In this document: in pieces, positions 12,304 through 27,205 of the stretch | Numbering within the stretch: position 1 is the first letter of the stretch | Layout: every line of letters begins with the position of its first letter | Assembly: GCA_016806645.1 (NCBI GenBank) | Contig: JACSYO010002159.1 | Coordinates: forward strand, 6,607,501-6,671,500 | Length of the DNA: 64,000 nt | From: Ophiodon elongatus | Taxonomy: Eukaryota; Chordata; Actinopteri; Perciformes; Hexagrammidae | Direction of reading: 5' to 3' | Made by a program: the position numbers and the translations under genes | Notes under the pieces: model-generated | Databases searched by the model: none | Told to the model about the DNA's origin: nothing | What the model saw: only the letters and a program-made list of their open reading frames with translations

Positions 12304-15300
12304 TACACGCACACGTACACGCACACGCACACGCACACACGCACACGCACACACAGGGTTTCCAAGTTAGAGCAAAATAAATCTAAGCTTCTCAAAAAAG
12401 AAGAAATCACATGAGTTTTTGACTTTCACATTCTGAATGTTTATTGAATTAAATCACAGTGTGGAGTCCATTTGAAAAGACAATTATCAGGTTCCTTCAA
12501 AGAATCACATCAAAAATAATTATAACATTGCATGCACATCTTTATCTACTCAACTATTTCTTAGTTAAAAGTGTCACCGCCTCAAGAATAGCGTGGCAGA
12601 GCTCCTTCACTACCAAAACTGAATTATCTGGAGATTTAAATTGGCCTTTGTCCGGATGAAAATGTTTTCTAGTCCCCACTCCAGATGAAGCTACATTCAA
12701 ATGATTATGATTATATATTTAATTTTGATTTATAATGTATACAATGTTTAGGATTATAATCATCACAATGTCTGTATGACTTTTATAGTAAGAAATACCG
12801 ATAGTTGCTTTAAAAAAACTAATATGTTAAGTAGAAATATTTAATTTAAAAACAGATCCTTCCTTCTACTTTCCACATCTGGCTGATGGACACAACTAGT
12901 CAATTACAGTCTAACATTCAGCATTTTATGGAATGAATGATCTGGTCTATGAAAATTAGATTTTGAGCAAAGATGTGCATACAATGCCAAGCATCTTTTA
13001 TGTAAAAAGATGATTGGATTAAGGCTAAAAGAAAACAACCAGAATTATTTGTATGAGTAAACTCTCAGTGGCAGCATCCTGTAAGCATGTATTCACCACC
13101 AATACGATCGATTTACATTCAATATCATGTATTATGTATGATATTCTATGAAATATATATATGTTTGACTCTTCTACTACTATAAATAGAAAATAATCCA
13201 TATATGTATGTACTCTGAGTACGTGAGGTATATCTTTGGTTTTGTGCTGATGTCACAAAGGCTGGACGGAGGAAGGTTGGGTGTCAAGTGAAGACTTTCC
13301 CAGAGGAAGACAAAGACGCTTACTACACTTCCTGTCAAAGCTGTGCACTATGGGAAAGCCTAGCAGCTCCCCGAGGGGGAAGGTACCAGGGAGGGGAGAG
13401 GGAGACAAAGCAGATGCAGATTAGATAGCCCTCTCTCACCTCATTTCCTGGTGCCTGTCTTAACATCCAGACAAACTCCAGCACTGCCATGAAGATAGCC
13501 ACCAGCAGGCCACACACCAGCACCACAAAGATACCGCCGATGTTCTCCATGCCCAGACCTGGTAACAACAGAATATGGCAGTAGAAGAAAAAGGAGGCAA
13601 AGAAACTGAAATATTCTTCCAAAATCACAGTCTGACAAACAGAAGTGGAGCTGAAGAACAAGCAGATGAGGATTAACCGGCAACAAACCTTTGGCACGGT
13701 GGTCCTCTTCCTTTGGACACTTGCCACCATCCCACCACTTCCTCTTGAGGATCTCCAAACGATTGTCCTCCTGCATTTTGAGGATGGCCAGGTCAAACTC
13801 ATCACGGTACAGTGACCCTGAAGGGAAGAGAGGGGCAAAGCTCAAACCTGCACACTGCAAAAACAACTATTGACAAGGTATTCCAACTTAAAACTGAACC
13901 TCCAGACTATCTGAAATCACTCACGTTTTTAAATTAAAATCAAATTGTCATGACTTTTTCTTCTGATTTGCTGCGGTGAATGTGAAATGATGTCACACCA
14001 TTAGAGAACACCTTGTTTCAACAAAAAATATGACTTCAAATAAGAGATTAAAGGGTTCTAAAGGTCACGTCACAGTATGCGGTACAGAATGTCAGCCACT
14101 AAAGACTGGGTTTATCTACTCTCTGAAGATTTAAGGATTTTAAATTAATCTTGTTTACTCTAAGGTGTGTTCCCCCTGTCTGGAGATTGGCTCAAAATGA
14201 GATCAAAGTGTAAACTTACGCTTATAGTCTCAGAGTAGTAAGCGAGTCGTACGGCAACAGTTCCACAATATTTCAAATTCTCTTTCTCTTATCCTCGCTC
14301 TCCCATCACAGCTAATGGTTCAGCTTTGCTGAGGCTTTCCAATTTAACTTTCCAATGTAATGTTTATGATGTATCCTCCAACTAATGCCCCATTACGCCT
14401 TCTTAGCTTCAGTGTATCTAAGCAAAACATCAAATGTCCTTTGCTGCCTTGATGTTACACTGAACCCCCCCCCCCCCTTCTTCTCCAAGTTTTCTCCTTT
14501 TCTCTTCCCTTACTTTTAATTCTTCTTTGCCCCAATTTAATTCTCAGTCCTCACTCACCGACTGGCATGCCGATGCCGTAGCCCTTGGTGTCCAGCAGCC
14601 CTCCAATCTGAGTCAGGTTGCAGTTCCTCTGGCGGTAGTACTCATTCATGGTGCTCTCTAGCAAGTAAGCATAGTTGGAGTTGAGGACACGGGCGATGCC
14701 CTCCTCCGTGCTCTTAACAAACACACTGGGCTGTTTTGAGTGCATGAAATTCCACATACGCTGGTAGGTCTGGTAGCGAGAGTTCTGCAGAGCGACGGGA
14801 CACAATCAGGAGAAACAGAAACATTCAGTTTATCAGTCGCAGATACATAATTTCTCATTTTTTGCAGAGGTAGAGATTGGTTTTCATCTGTCATTCTTTT
14901 TCATTTTCCTGACTGATGGATTTATTCAAATTCTTCGAAAGGTTTGCTGCAGTAAAATGTGAAGGTGTTTTCTTTAGCAGATCTTTTAAATAGCTTCAAA
15001 GTTTAGAATACAATCTTCACTTAACATCTCCAACTGTATTTTCTCTTGGCCTGTCTTCTTTGAGCTATTCAAGGTCCATTGGACAATGCTAATGTATCTC
15101 TTCCCTCCACATCATCCTTCACTGTCCTTCTCCCTGTTATACACTCTTACTCTGTTACTTACTCTGTCTCTCATTCTTTTTCTCTCTCTCGCTGAGGCAA
15201 GCCTGAACTGGCCATCTGGCAGACCAGGCTCTCTTTTCTAAATTGACACTGGGCTGGTGATGATGACAGAGGGACGTGCCTATCGGTCTGTAACAGTCCT

Positions 15301-17926
15301 CATCCCAAATACTCTATATGAATGTGTCTTTTGCGCTCTGAGCTGAGAGGTTATGTCCTGTTGAGTGGAGAGCGGAGAATTGTCCTTAGTGTTTGAGAAA
15401 TATTAGCAAGAAGCCCCTGGACTTACTTACTTTTTCCCACTGGCTGGCTACTCCATATCCTTGTGGAAAGCCCTGTTAATCACCGTGGAGTATATCATTT
15501 TGCAACGCCACTTTTTTAAGGTATTTATCATGTTTCCACACTCTGATCTTCCTCGATTCCCTGATACTTGTTACATGGCTTTAGTGTTTTTCAGGAGTGG
15601 AGCGGTTGGTATGGCCTAGATATTCAGGCACGAGCGAGGATGGGTGGTCTGTGATCGATTGGGGTGGGCTGATCTGGGCCAAAATGCCAGGGCAGATTTT
15701 TTGTTCCAGTCCAGCACTACTCTGAGGTCAAATCTTGAGAAGATGAAAGAGGATACGGTGTGTCTCTCTAAGGGACCTGTACAGTGCCCCATCTCCCTGA
15801 AGATAAGGATATTGAATATTTGTGGCAAGGATCAGACAAAAAAGAGATAAAAACGTTGGTTGGTGGAAAAAGACAGGAAGGACAGGAGGGTGATGAGGAG
15901 GATAACATAACTGATGGCCCACTGATCACTGCAGGCTCTTGAGTATGTGGCCATATGTGTGGCTGTGAATAAACAAGCAATCATATGCAATGACATGAGT
16001 AACCTCTGACCTGGAAGAAGGTCATTGTGGATCCTCCGTGCATGGTGCCGTACTCTATCGCTGTCTGATCAGCCAGGTCGTCTACTGACTCTATCGGCAC
16101 CTCCATCCTCTGGACTGTTAGGAAGGCAGCCAGGTTAGCAGTGTAGGATGAGATGATGATTAATGTGAAGGCCCACCTGTGCAGAAAAGGCAGCAGACAA
16201 GAACATGTATTCACCTATAAAAGTATGCAAATGGTGAACCTGGTGTATAAAGATGGATTGTCTGGGAGAAAGTGTGGGAGGATAAAAATATCTGCGTGCC
16301 TGAGAGATGAAGACCGTGCAGGATTTTCAGTCGATGACGGGGTGGATGCATGAATGGGTGGGTATGTATGGAGGAAGGTAATAATGCTCGGTTTGAATAA
16401 AAGGAAGTGATATTTTAGTTGCAATGGCAGACATACACAGACAAATAGTCACTATCTCATCTTGAACCCTGATTTCCAGGAAATCTGGAATGAAGCTTCA
16501 AGATCACAATAAAGATCAAATGCATTCCATGATGGCTCAATATGCACAAAATTAATACAGAACTGAGTTGAATAGTTGTATGCCTTCGTGAATTTGAAAG
16601 CTGAAAACATGGAGATGCATTAATGTTTGCGTGTCTCTAACGCCAATACTGACCACACTCCGCTGACGCAACGTGTTGACAGAGCTCTTGGAGCAATGGT
16701 GGATCCTTGCTGCATGAAGCCTCCAACAGGAAACCAGAAACTGTTGCCAAGTGAGTACTGGTTAATTAGCAGGTTACAGCGACCCTTAAGACACGGGTGG
16801 GGGTTGTACCACTCATAAGGTGTCAATCTGGGGAAACAAGACAATGAGGTTAGACAACAGAGACAGTCATAGGAAGAATACAGCTATCAAAAGTGTAAAT
16901 CAAAGTTGGATTAAGTATTCAGACGAGAGCAAAACTCAAGAGGTAGGGAGCGGGCGGAATGGAGAAAGAAAAGGACAGACACGGAGCAAAACAACTCTGA
17001 CAGTCAACTGAGCACAAAGTCACCTTGGCTCTCTGGTGAGAAGCAACCTGCTTTTCATTCCCCATGTGCTGGTGAAGGTAATACCAACACACCAATATAA
17101 TTGGTATGTTTAAATGGTGCTGCATGAAGCTAAAGAAATCTGAAAACTATGTTGTGTGCAACAGTGTCTGTCTTAAAACTAAGGCATAATATCCTTTTGA
17201 TCTGCTAAAATTAACAAAATAATTACACAGAAAAATTAAGCATTTAGTTGTTTTTTTAAGTCTAATACAGCCTCAATACAACACTCAAACGTTCATATGT
17301 ACATTGAAAGAACATTGGTCTCTGTAATCATTCTTCCTGTTCAACTACAAAGACTTTGGTAGATACACACTTGATTTGTCTTGTGGAATGTGTTTTTTTG
17401 CAAAGAAAAGGGACTTTGGATTGGAATGCATTGCATTAGAAAGAGATCTCTTTGTGGCAATTACAATTACAGCTACAAATAACTTAATGCATAGTATAAG
17501 GAAATTATTTTCTTAGCAAAGTTCAGCAAAACAAAAGGTATATATCATATCACTCAATTTAATTACAGTAAACCACCCACTAAACTCTCTTCCCACAGGT
17601 AATACATCTACTTGTCTGTGGACTGATAATTTGATTCCAGAGGGTGTTACATAAGATATAAATTAGCATTTTTTTAATAAAGTTTCTTCATAACGGTGTA
17701 CTTTAATAAGACTTCCCTCCCTGACCAGCAGGGGCCAGTATGACGCTGGGGACACACCACTGGGGGGAGAACATCTCTTTTTACCTGGCTGTGGAAGATA
17801 GACTAGATAGATAGAGACTGAAGAAAGGCAAGATAACAAACACCTGTTTCCTCCTCTGTATAACCCCCAAACAAACTTTTTGTGGTTCAACTCTCTGTAC
17901 TCTACCCCCTTTGTTTGTCTCGTTGT

Positions 17927-17995
<69 letters not shown>

Positions 17996-20900
17996 TGTAC
18001 AGAGCATCCTTTACTGGTGAGCTCTTTACCTGGCCACCAGAAAGAGGACACAACTGACTGCCAAATAAGCCAGAAGCATGAAGAGCCAGACACCAGGAGA
18101 GAAGGGATCCAGGAAGGAGAAGTAGCCTGGCCTACGTCCCTGAAACACACAGACACACAGAAACATTCAGTACAATGGTTAAAATCATTAAAGCCTGCAC
18201 AGACTGTGACCACTTTGATCCCATGTTCAATTCACACGAGCCAACCCAACATGGGCTTTTCCTGAACAAGAGGTTAAAATGCCTAATTGCAAACGGTGAA
18301 GATTAACTAATTAGCATGCGAAAACAAACAAACATCTAAATCTCTACCATCTCCCCCACAAAGTAAGAGTAAAGATAAAAAAAAAAAATTGGCTGAATTT
18401 CAGTGTTGATTATATTTCCCCAGGCTCAATTTGGTCTGCTTTAAACAACATTTACTGCCGCTTGTGCAATTACGAAAAGTGGAAAAAGGTCACTGGGACA
18501 GTAAATAAAGGCATTTTGGTATGATAAGCCTAGATTTTCCTGTCCTAAACTGATAACAATATAATTATGTGAATCTCATTTGCATGTAAACATTCAGATC
18601 AACATTGTATGAAAGCACAAACTCAGTCTCCCATGAATTGTCAACAGAGTGGCACGGGCTGTATATTTATACAACATCCCAGATAAGAGGTATTATTTCC
18701 TGGATTCTGGCACTGAAAAAACAAAACTGAATTAACTGACTATTTTCTAACTGTTTCCTATTAATTGGTATAAAGTACGCTTTTATGTGAAATTACATCC
18801 GATACAGTATTAGGTGAAATCATCAAAAAACCATTAGAGGTCAAAACAGTCATCATTTGCACTCTCCACAAGGTTGCATGCAGTAGAAAGAGAAAGGTCA
18901 AATTATTATGTAAACCATTACAGCTACATTAGACCAAAATTCATCTCTGTGACCTATAGTTGACTTCATGTATGACTGGGAGCGTATGGCGTCCCAGCTT
19001 GGAGAAAAAAAAGAAAGAGATTAATAGCTTTGGCTTGAACAGCTATGCTGAAGCAGCTATCGGCTGTTATGTATTGGTTTGGATTGGTAACCAGTGGAAG
19101 AGGAGATAAAGTGGCTAAGATAGGGTTGGCAGCCGGCAGGCCAATGGGAATATAGGGGCTAATTCCTGATGTTTCATTTCCAGCACCAACAGCTATTGTC
19201 CTCTAAATGAAACCAATTACTGGTGATTGTGTGCGCTTATTGCATGCTCATATTTCTTATGTGCATGTTCAGCCTATAGTCTAGCTGACCAAACATCAGC
19301 AAGGGAATATTAGCCATCTACACACAGATGCACCATTTGTTAATGACTATTAAATGGAGGTGGTTGCCAGGGCCAGCAACATAGTTAAATAGAGGAGGTG
19401 ATCAAACATCCAACTGTCCAAGTGTTGTTATGAGAGTAGGAGTTCATTATCTTCCATTTCTGTCAACGAGCAGCACTGTGGAGCACCTGAACCTAAATCA
19501 CTTTCATGCAAAAATACTCAATTAGGTGATGCAAGGAGACATCATGCATGCCAAAATACTGCAGTAATATATTTCTGAGGGCCTCCAAAATTAAATTTGT
19601 AGCAAGAGGGCAAACTTATTTTGGTGGGCATTTGTTATGATAAACGAACACCCATTTAGACTTATGCAGAGAACAAAATTCATTAATGTGTCTCTAATCA
19701 CTTCCATATTAGCCTGACTGAGTAAAATAGGAGTGATGCAGAAAGCAGGAGAGAAGATCAGTGTAATCTCTTTGCATGATTCAAATCAGCCTGCCAGTCT
19801 TAATGTCTGTCTATCTATAGAGTGTAATGCTTATGGTGATGATGATGATGATAGCTGTCTCAAAATAGAATAGTGGAGTGGTGAAACACGCAATGGCCAT
19901 TTCAGAGGTAGAGTAAAATGAGTATAGCTGCCAAGCTGCCTCTTGTTGCCACTGGCATTATTGGGGTAACAGCAGTATGTGCTGACATGAGTCCTCCTGT
20001 TTGCTGGTCCAGTTTGGTGCATGCTGAGCCAGCGTTTTTGTTAAATGCTTGCCCCGCGTGTCCACATCTTTAAGCTCCCACTAAGGTGCTATTATTAAAA
20101 TGAATAGATCCGCAGAGATGCGGTTAGTGGAGATGTGAAGGTGCAGAAGAGAAAATCAGAAATAGAGACAGAGAGAAAGCTAGGAGGAGAGAAAGGACAA
20201 CAGAAAAAAAAATAGTTGTGTGCTGCTAAGATATCTTGACTCGTGGTATAATATGTGTGCTTGAACATTTAAGTTTTCAGGAGTTTGAAGGGAAATTATC
20301 CATGGTGAGGCTGCAAGAGACTCACTAATGAGCACTCAGACATTCAGATAAATTGGGGACTGCACAAAATGTATAAAAAATATGTGTGGATGCATCCAAA
20401 ATGTGTCAGGATAGTTTCCCTGGATTTCTTTTTTCTCCATTTTACAAACATTTTTTGTAAACTGAGTCATTAAAGTCTAACTCCAACCTCAGGTCTGAGC
20501 CTAATTCCACCCACTGCATATAACTTGAGGGATGAAAACCCATAGATGTATAAAGAGAACTGATTACAGCGTCCAAGTTGTTCAGTGGCACATGAAGCAA
20601 AAAACGTCAGACTTCAGAGAAGAGATTTAAGATAAAATTACCTGGATCTTCTGCATTATGGAGCCCATAGAGCATGCGCACTAGCATTTTCTGTAATCCC
20701 ATCTCCTAACCCTCAGTCCAGCCTTGTTCTCCAGCTCATTCACATGAACGGATGACATAAAATAACTCAAGTGAATTTTACAACTTTTAGGACCAAATGA
20801 TAAACAAGGGCTGTTCAAGTGTTCGTACTGGGAAGTTGATTTACCTCAACAACAAAAAAAATCCACTGAGTTACAAACGTCTCTTTCCCAATGTAAGTCT

Positions 20901-23900
20901 TTTTGGGCTCCATAGCATCACGTGACGGACCCAGAAAATGTAATTCCACGGTTTGGCCACTATGTAATATTTGCTTCGAAGCCCTGCGCTCTTCCTGGGG
21001 GCTTAATGAAATCCCACCTATACTTCTGTATGAAGAGACATGACAGCCAGAGCTGATGACAGCTAGCTACAGTAGCTTGGAAAATAGTGTTATGACATGG
21101 CAAAAAGAGAATAATTACACCCTGCAGTGCTTCCGCCTGACTCCCAGCCGCTGGGAGACTACTTTACTTGGGGGAGAGTGGGCCCCAACTTCAGAGATGG
21201 TCAGAAAATCTGTAAAGGCAGGTTTGAATTGGCTTTCCCACAGCTTCTTAAATTGCAGTACAGTAAGTGCACAACTGAATTCTTGCTTAAGTGGAGGTGG
21301 CCCATAGAACAGGCTGACTGACTCCTGTTTCCTGTTATGTAAAGAAATTATGAAACACTGTGTGACAAGGAGGGAGTCCATGCAAGGTTACACTTAAAAC
21401 AAACATAATTTATAAAAAATAAGATAAACACAAAACCAACAATGGAGCAGGTAGATCCAACACATTCTCACTCCCAACTCGTCAACTACCGGCGGCCCGT
21501 CAGTGTCCCTTGGCATTGGAGATCTAGCATTACTTTTCAACGTGTCGGGATGGCGTGTCAATACATGCACTTTACATGCATAGTGTCCTTTCAAAATTAT
21601 CTTCCGTCTTCCCAAAAAGTTAAGTTTAGGCAACAAAACCACTGAGTTAGGTTTAGGAAAAGATCATGGTTGACGTTAACTTTAGTTCGACTAGAGTCAC
21701 TAGTGAGCGACAAACAACTCACGTGACTAACGACTCAGGTGACAAGTTGTCAAAGTTTACTTTTAGTTTCGTTTGGGAAACGAACACCTCTCTCCCGGAC
21801 AATAGTCATGTGTTCCACCTGGGGGTGGAGCATTTACAAACATATAGCTGAAACACTTCCGCAAAGGCTGCACGTGTGTGTCTCCGCTTCCCTCTCCTCT
21901 TGAAGCCTACCTCTATCCTTTTCTCCTCCAAGTGCATTTAATGAATTGGGACATCCTTCAAGGTGGCGGGTCTCCATTGATTTTAGGATTAAGTGATCGA
22001 GGAACAAGGATAGAGGAGTCGAGGAGGGATATTGGGATAGGTACAGGGGCCAGCATTTAGAGGTCAAGGGCCCAGGTGAGCCAAATCAGCTAACGCCCTT
22101 CCTGTGTCATCCAACTGCCCGCTAAGGTTGGCCAGGACAGCCTCAAAGACGTCACAGGTGCATCTGCCCTTCACAGATGCTTACCACTGATTCATCTCTA
22201 CAACTGAGGGCTCAGTGTCACTGATGTCAGCACAGTTATTAATAACTTATGTATGCAAATATTGAGTGTATTTAGTAATTCATAGATAATCAGTGATAAA
22301 TTGACTTGAGAGAGCAATTTACGGAACCACAAATACCTCCCAGTCCATCCAAATGGCTGAGGATTAGTGTTTGAACAGTGAGCTAATATAGGTGGTCTGC
22401 TCTGTCTTCATTTTGGAAGGTGAGTCTGTGTGCAAGACAGACTGTCAGAAACTGACATGTTTGTGTGTGCTTGTATTTCAAAGCTTGTCAGCAGCTGTCT
22501 TTGCTGTCAGTCATCTGTAGCAGGGCAGATAAAGTACGTGCTTGGGCAACCGAGTGCGTAGAGAGCACCAATGCTAAACACAGAGGCAGCAGGTAGCTGA
22601 CTTCAGGCTGAGGAAAACACAGCAACCATGGCTAATCTCGTAGTTACTCTAGGATCTATGACATAATGACATTAATAATTAATAATTAAGATATCAAAAG
22701 TAAACAAGAAGTAATAAAGGGAGTAGAACAAGCACCAAATGTATATGAGTATAAATTATAGCCAAAGGTTGCTCTGGCTCTTCACAGATAAACAATTGTT
22801 GCCGTGTTTGAGTTCTTTTTTATTAGAGGCAGGGGAATCATTTTATAAAGGTTTAGCGTCACGTTAAGATGATAAGAGGGCATAAGGCAAATCAAAGAAC
22901 GGAAGAGAATGCAGACGTGGTGCAGAGGGCAAAGCATCCTTTACGACCTGTTTTATGAGTACATCTCAACAAATAGAATAGCGAGGAATTGCTGCCTATT
23001 ATATTATGTGTATATCCCTCTTTCCTCTTAACATGCAGATGAAGAGCTCATTCATTGTTACCTTGCACTGCCCTTGTTCTGTCTCAACTTCCCACCGTCC
23101 CTCCTTCAATGCACCCCCCTCCCTTGGGATTGCATGCCAGGGCTGAAGGAGCTGGTGAGGTTATCCAGTCAAGGATTTCAGCTAGTCATCCTGCCTTTTG
23201 GTATTCATACCACACTGTTGCCCCTTGAGGCTGCCTGAATACTGACTCACTGAAGGAGACTTCCCATTGTCATTTCAACTCTTGCTCTCGTTTCTCTGTC
23301 TTCTCTCCACTCTTTTTGCTTCTCTTTCTGCCCATTCCTTACTAATTCTCTTTTGTCTTTCTTCCTTTCCCTCCCTGTGCCTTCCCACCTTCTGTCTTTT
23401 TTTTCTAGGCTCTTTGATAGTGTGTGCCTTTCTATTTGTGTCAGACTCGACGCCATCCGCTGTTACTGTTGTTGAGATAGCCACAGGTGCAATCTGCAGA
23501 GAGCAGCTGATTTGGCAGAGGTCACAGGGTCATATTCATAACAACAACCTGCTGTCCACAGGGCTCTTGTCTGGCTTTGTCTGTGTGTTTTGTACATGCT
23601 TATGACTGTGCATTACAGTGGGAAAATATGTGTGTGTGTGTGAGTGTGTGTATGCGCAAGGCTACATGTGTTTGTGACTGTGTAATTTTGTGTGAGGCCA
23701 AAGAGTCAATAAAGCTCCGTATGCTACGCTCTACCCTCAGGGCAGCTGCTGAATCTGACACAGCTTCCACTTGCCCCTAATTAGCTGCTATGTCAAACTA
23801 AGTGCCGCTCTCTGATTCTCTCATAAGCAGAATGACCTTACTTTGCTGCACAGTCCCCCAAAATGAAGGAAGTGTTTACATGATGGAACTGGCACAGATA

Positions 23901-26900
23901 TAACGTACCTTGGAGTGTCGGAGTCTTTGGTGACAGCATATGGCTCTTTGTTCTACAGATGATGAATGTAATGGGAGGGATGGTTTTTATGAGGTTTTAA
24001 GAGGTTGACAGCAGCTCTAGGTTATGTCTGGTTTATTAACTCTGTGGCCCAATTCAAATATCGTACCGGCTGCTGAGGTGAAGTTAAGCTTTTTGATTTG
24101 TGTGTAAAAGCAAATCTAATTTATTTATATGGCCTATTTATATGGCCTCAAACCACATGCCACAGTACTACATGACTATAGTGCATAACTACAAACCTAC
24201 AACCGACAACAAAATAGTCAGGCAAGACAGCTGGAGAACCCAGACAGGTAGAGATTGTTTTCTGCAGACAAGCTGCAAGCTGTCTGAGATTTGTTCCTAT
24301 ATTTGTTTTTCAAATGTGGTGCCCCAGACTCCTTACAACAGAGTGAGTATACAAGGCAACAGTGATCTCTTCAGAATATCAGATCCCCTGTCTTTTTGTA
24401 TCATATAAAATACTGACAAAAAAATCATGTGACAGGTAATTAAGTGTTGTGGTTGGTTGATGTTCTAAATGCTACAAGGAAAAGTCAACTATGACAGTTG
24501 ACAGTTTTGTGGAGGGACCTGTGGAGTTTCAGTCCAGGTTTCTGCCTGTTTGTTTCATACAGGAAATTAATTTGGTCTGAATGGTGCTTAAAGGCAGTGA
24601 TGTTCAGGAAACAATTTGAGATAGCTTTGTAATGCACGTGAGTAATTTCGCCAAAACAAGATTATGCCTTTTAATATATTTTTGATACTGAAAAAAATAT
24701 GGTCCATATTGACTGGCAAAATGAGAATATGCATAACAGTCTGCATAAATAGACATTAATGACAATACAAAAAAGGTGCACGATGAAAGAGAACTAGAAG
24801 TACAGCCAGGCAGTTGTATGCCTCCGCCAACAAGTAAAGTTGCAGTCCACATCCATGTCTGTCCAAAATGTTATCACTTCATTATTTTGTACAGATCTGT
24901 GAAATTGTCATTTTTGGCATATCAATTCTTGAGTTATGGCCAAAAACATGTATTGTTAAGTCAGTGACCTTGACTTTTGTCAACCAAATTCCAATCAGTT
25001 CATCAATGAGTACAAGTGGACGTTTGTGCCAATTCTGAAGAGATTCCCTCCAGGCGTTCCTGAGATATTGTGTTCACAAAATAGGACGGATGCCAGACAG
25101 ACCATACGAAAACATAATGCTTCTGGCCAGAGCTATTGCCTGAGCGGAGACATAAAACCAGTGTGGTTGAGAGAGAGAGAGAGAGAGCGAAAGAGAGCGA
25201 AAAGTACAATACATACATACATACAAAGAGGAGAGATGGTGATTGAATGGCAGATAGTCTGACGGTAATTAATACTCAACCAGCACCTTTATTTTATTGC
25301 ATTCAGCGTTCTTATTGATTAGACTGAAGTTTTCATTTAAAGTTTGAAATAAGCAGCAACCTCCCTTGTAGAAACCACTGTGCCTCAGATCAATAGTCAT
25401 TGGATTAGAACTAAACAAGTGCAGTCACAGAAATTCAAATATTGAATTTTAGATCCATGCTGAGGGACTGCTCTGAGTGAGATCTGAGATAACGCCAAGG
25501 GGCAATGGGGGAGTAAAAAGAGAATGAGAAAATGATGGTGGGACAGAGAGAGACAGACAAAAGACGGGGGACACCTGTCTTAATTTTCACTTTTTGTCTT
25601 GTACTTTTCTCTCTTTACAGAAACCCCACACAGTAGTGCGTTATCTAGATACTACCTGTTTTATTCATTTCCTTCTTATTAATATCTTAGCCTACTCAGG
25701 AATTTGGTGTCAACTGGGTCAAGAATGTGCTAATTCAACCCTGTGTCACTTAACCCTGTGACTTTGTGGTTCAGCCCGAGGGACATCAGTTTCATATCAC
25801 CTCCTCATGCTGCGACCCGCCTGCCTGCCGCTCACTTCAGAGGTGATACGCTACCCAGCAGCCCATTTACCACTGTACCTGCTGTGAGCTTCGAGTGATT
25901 CTCCCCAACTGTTGGCGCTCAATTGAGTCTCTCACTGCTACACCTATTAGTGTTGTGTGTAGACCATGGGAAGGTGAGAAGGAGGGAGACTTACAAGAAG
26001 GGGAGACAAGAGCCAGAGAGAATATCAGTAAATGGCCCTCTGGGAAACTTTGCACGTGCCAGATCACCTAAGGGCAGACCGTGGCCAGTGCCATGGGCTC
26101 CGCTGTGTCACCTTGGGTTTTGGGGGAGGACTGATGATTAATGGGCTAGTGACTCTACAAACATTGGCTCGTTTCCACCTGCACTGCTGTTGTTTCAATG
26201 TTTCTTCCTTGGGCTTACTCTCTACAGAGCATGGAGGGCGTGGCTTGTGTGAATAGAATGGCCAAACCCATGCAGAGGGCAAGCAGAAAACAATTGTGAA
26301 ACTGGTATATTCATCAGGAAGTTCACACGGTAAAACATGCCATCTGGTGCTGCAAGGATGGGGGGCCACAGCAACAGAAGGAGGAAATGAGCAAACACAG
26401 GAGAAGTGAAAAGAGCTGGACACTATTAAAAATTGAGACCGCAGGGACAGCAGGGAAAGGATGTTGGGGAGATAAAGAAGAAGCAAGAAAGCGGGACTAA
26501 GGGTTGGAGAAGAGGAAGACAGAAGGAAGAGGAGGGTATGGCCTTGAAAAGACACCGATGCAGAGGAAATGGAATAGCTAAGAGGTAAAAGAGGTGATAT
26601 GGTGCAAAAGAAGTGAGTTTGTGGAAGGATTTGGACCGACTAAGAGAGATAGACTCTCCAGTCCAAAAGAGAGAGTGGTTCTTTTCCAGCCATTAGACAA
26701 AGCTGACAGCCTGCTGTGGTACATCCGCAAGCTGTAGTTGTACAGTTCGATCGGTTACAGTGTGTGTGCGTGTGTTTGGAGGGCTGGTAACTCACCAGGT
26801 GGACACGGTACATGATGCTGATGCCGAGGGTCATGAAGGGCTTGGAGAAGTCAATGACCTTTTCACGCTCTGCTGTGATGGTGAGGCCTGCGACTGCCAG

Positions 26901-27146
26901 GTCAGCTTTCTGAAACACAGGGGGCGAATACAATCAAATCATGTGAACACACTGCCAGATGCATACTGAACATAGCCGTGAGGACGTAACATGAGTTTAT
27001 GACAAAACCAATCATTTCAGGACTTGATAGGATGGCATAAGAAGTGGGCTACTAGATGCTAATTCCCTAATAATGCCCTTTTGTATCCCATAGCCTATTT
27101 GTCCGCCAATAGCACTATCTGTGGTGAGGATAATTCAGCATTGGCA

Positions 27147-27205
<59 letters not shown>

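Larger units (their letters stand above)
18140..26795 (-). other. grik4 intron between the M1 exon and the S1 arginine exon (8.7 kb)
   Basis: No coding exon was recognised. It holds interspersed repeat material at 20660-20990, 21440-21830 and 24808-25158 and a (GATGAT) run near 19837-19852. The rest looks like unique, AT-rich intronic DNA. Confidence 0.6.

Noticed and set aside
12131..12410. Open frames of repeating Cys-Val or Thr-His
   Set aside because: They are translations of the CA microsatellite. The same applies to frames at 27081-27387, 45229-45500 and 58574-59022.
26064..26555. 163-codon frame on the - strand
   Set aside because: It is rich in Ser, Leu and Pro because the + strand is a purine-rich stretch. 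It has no domain, and lies in a grik4 intron.
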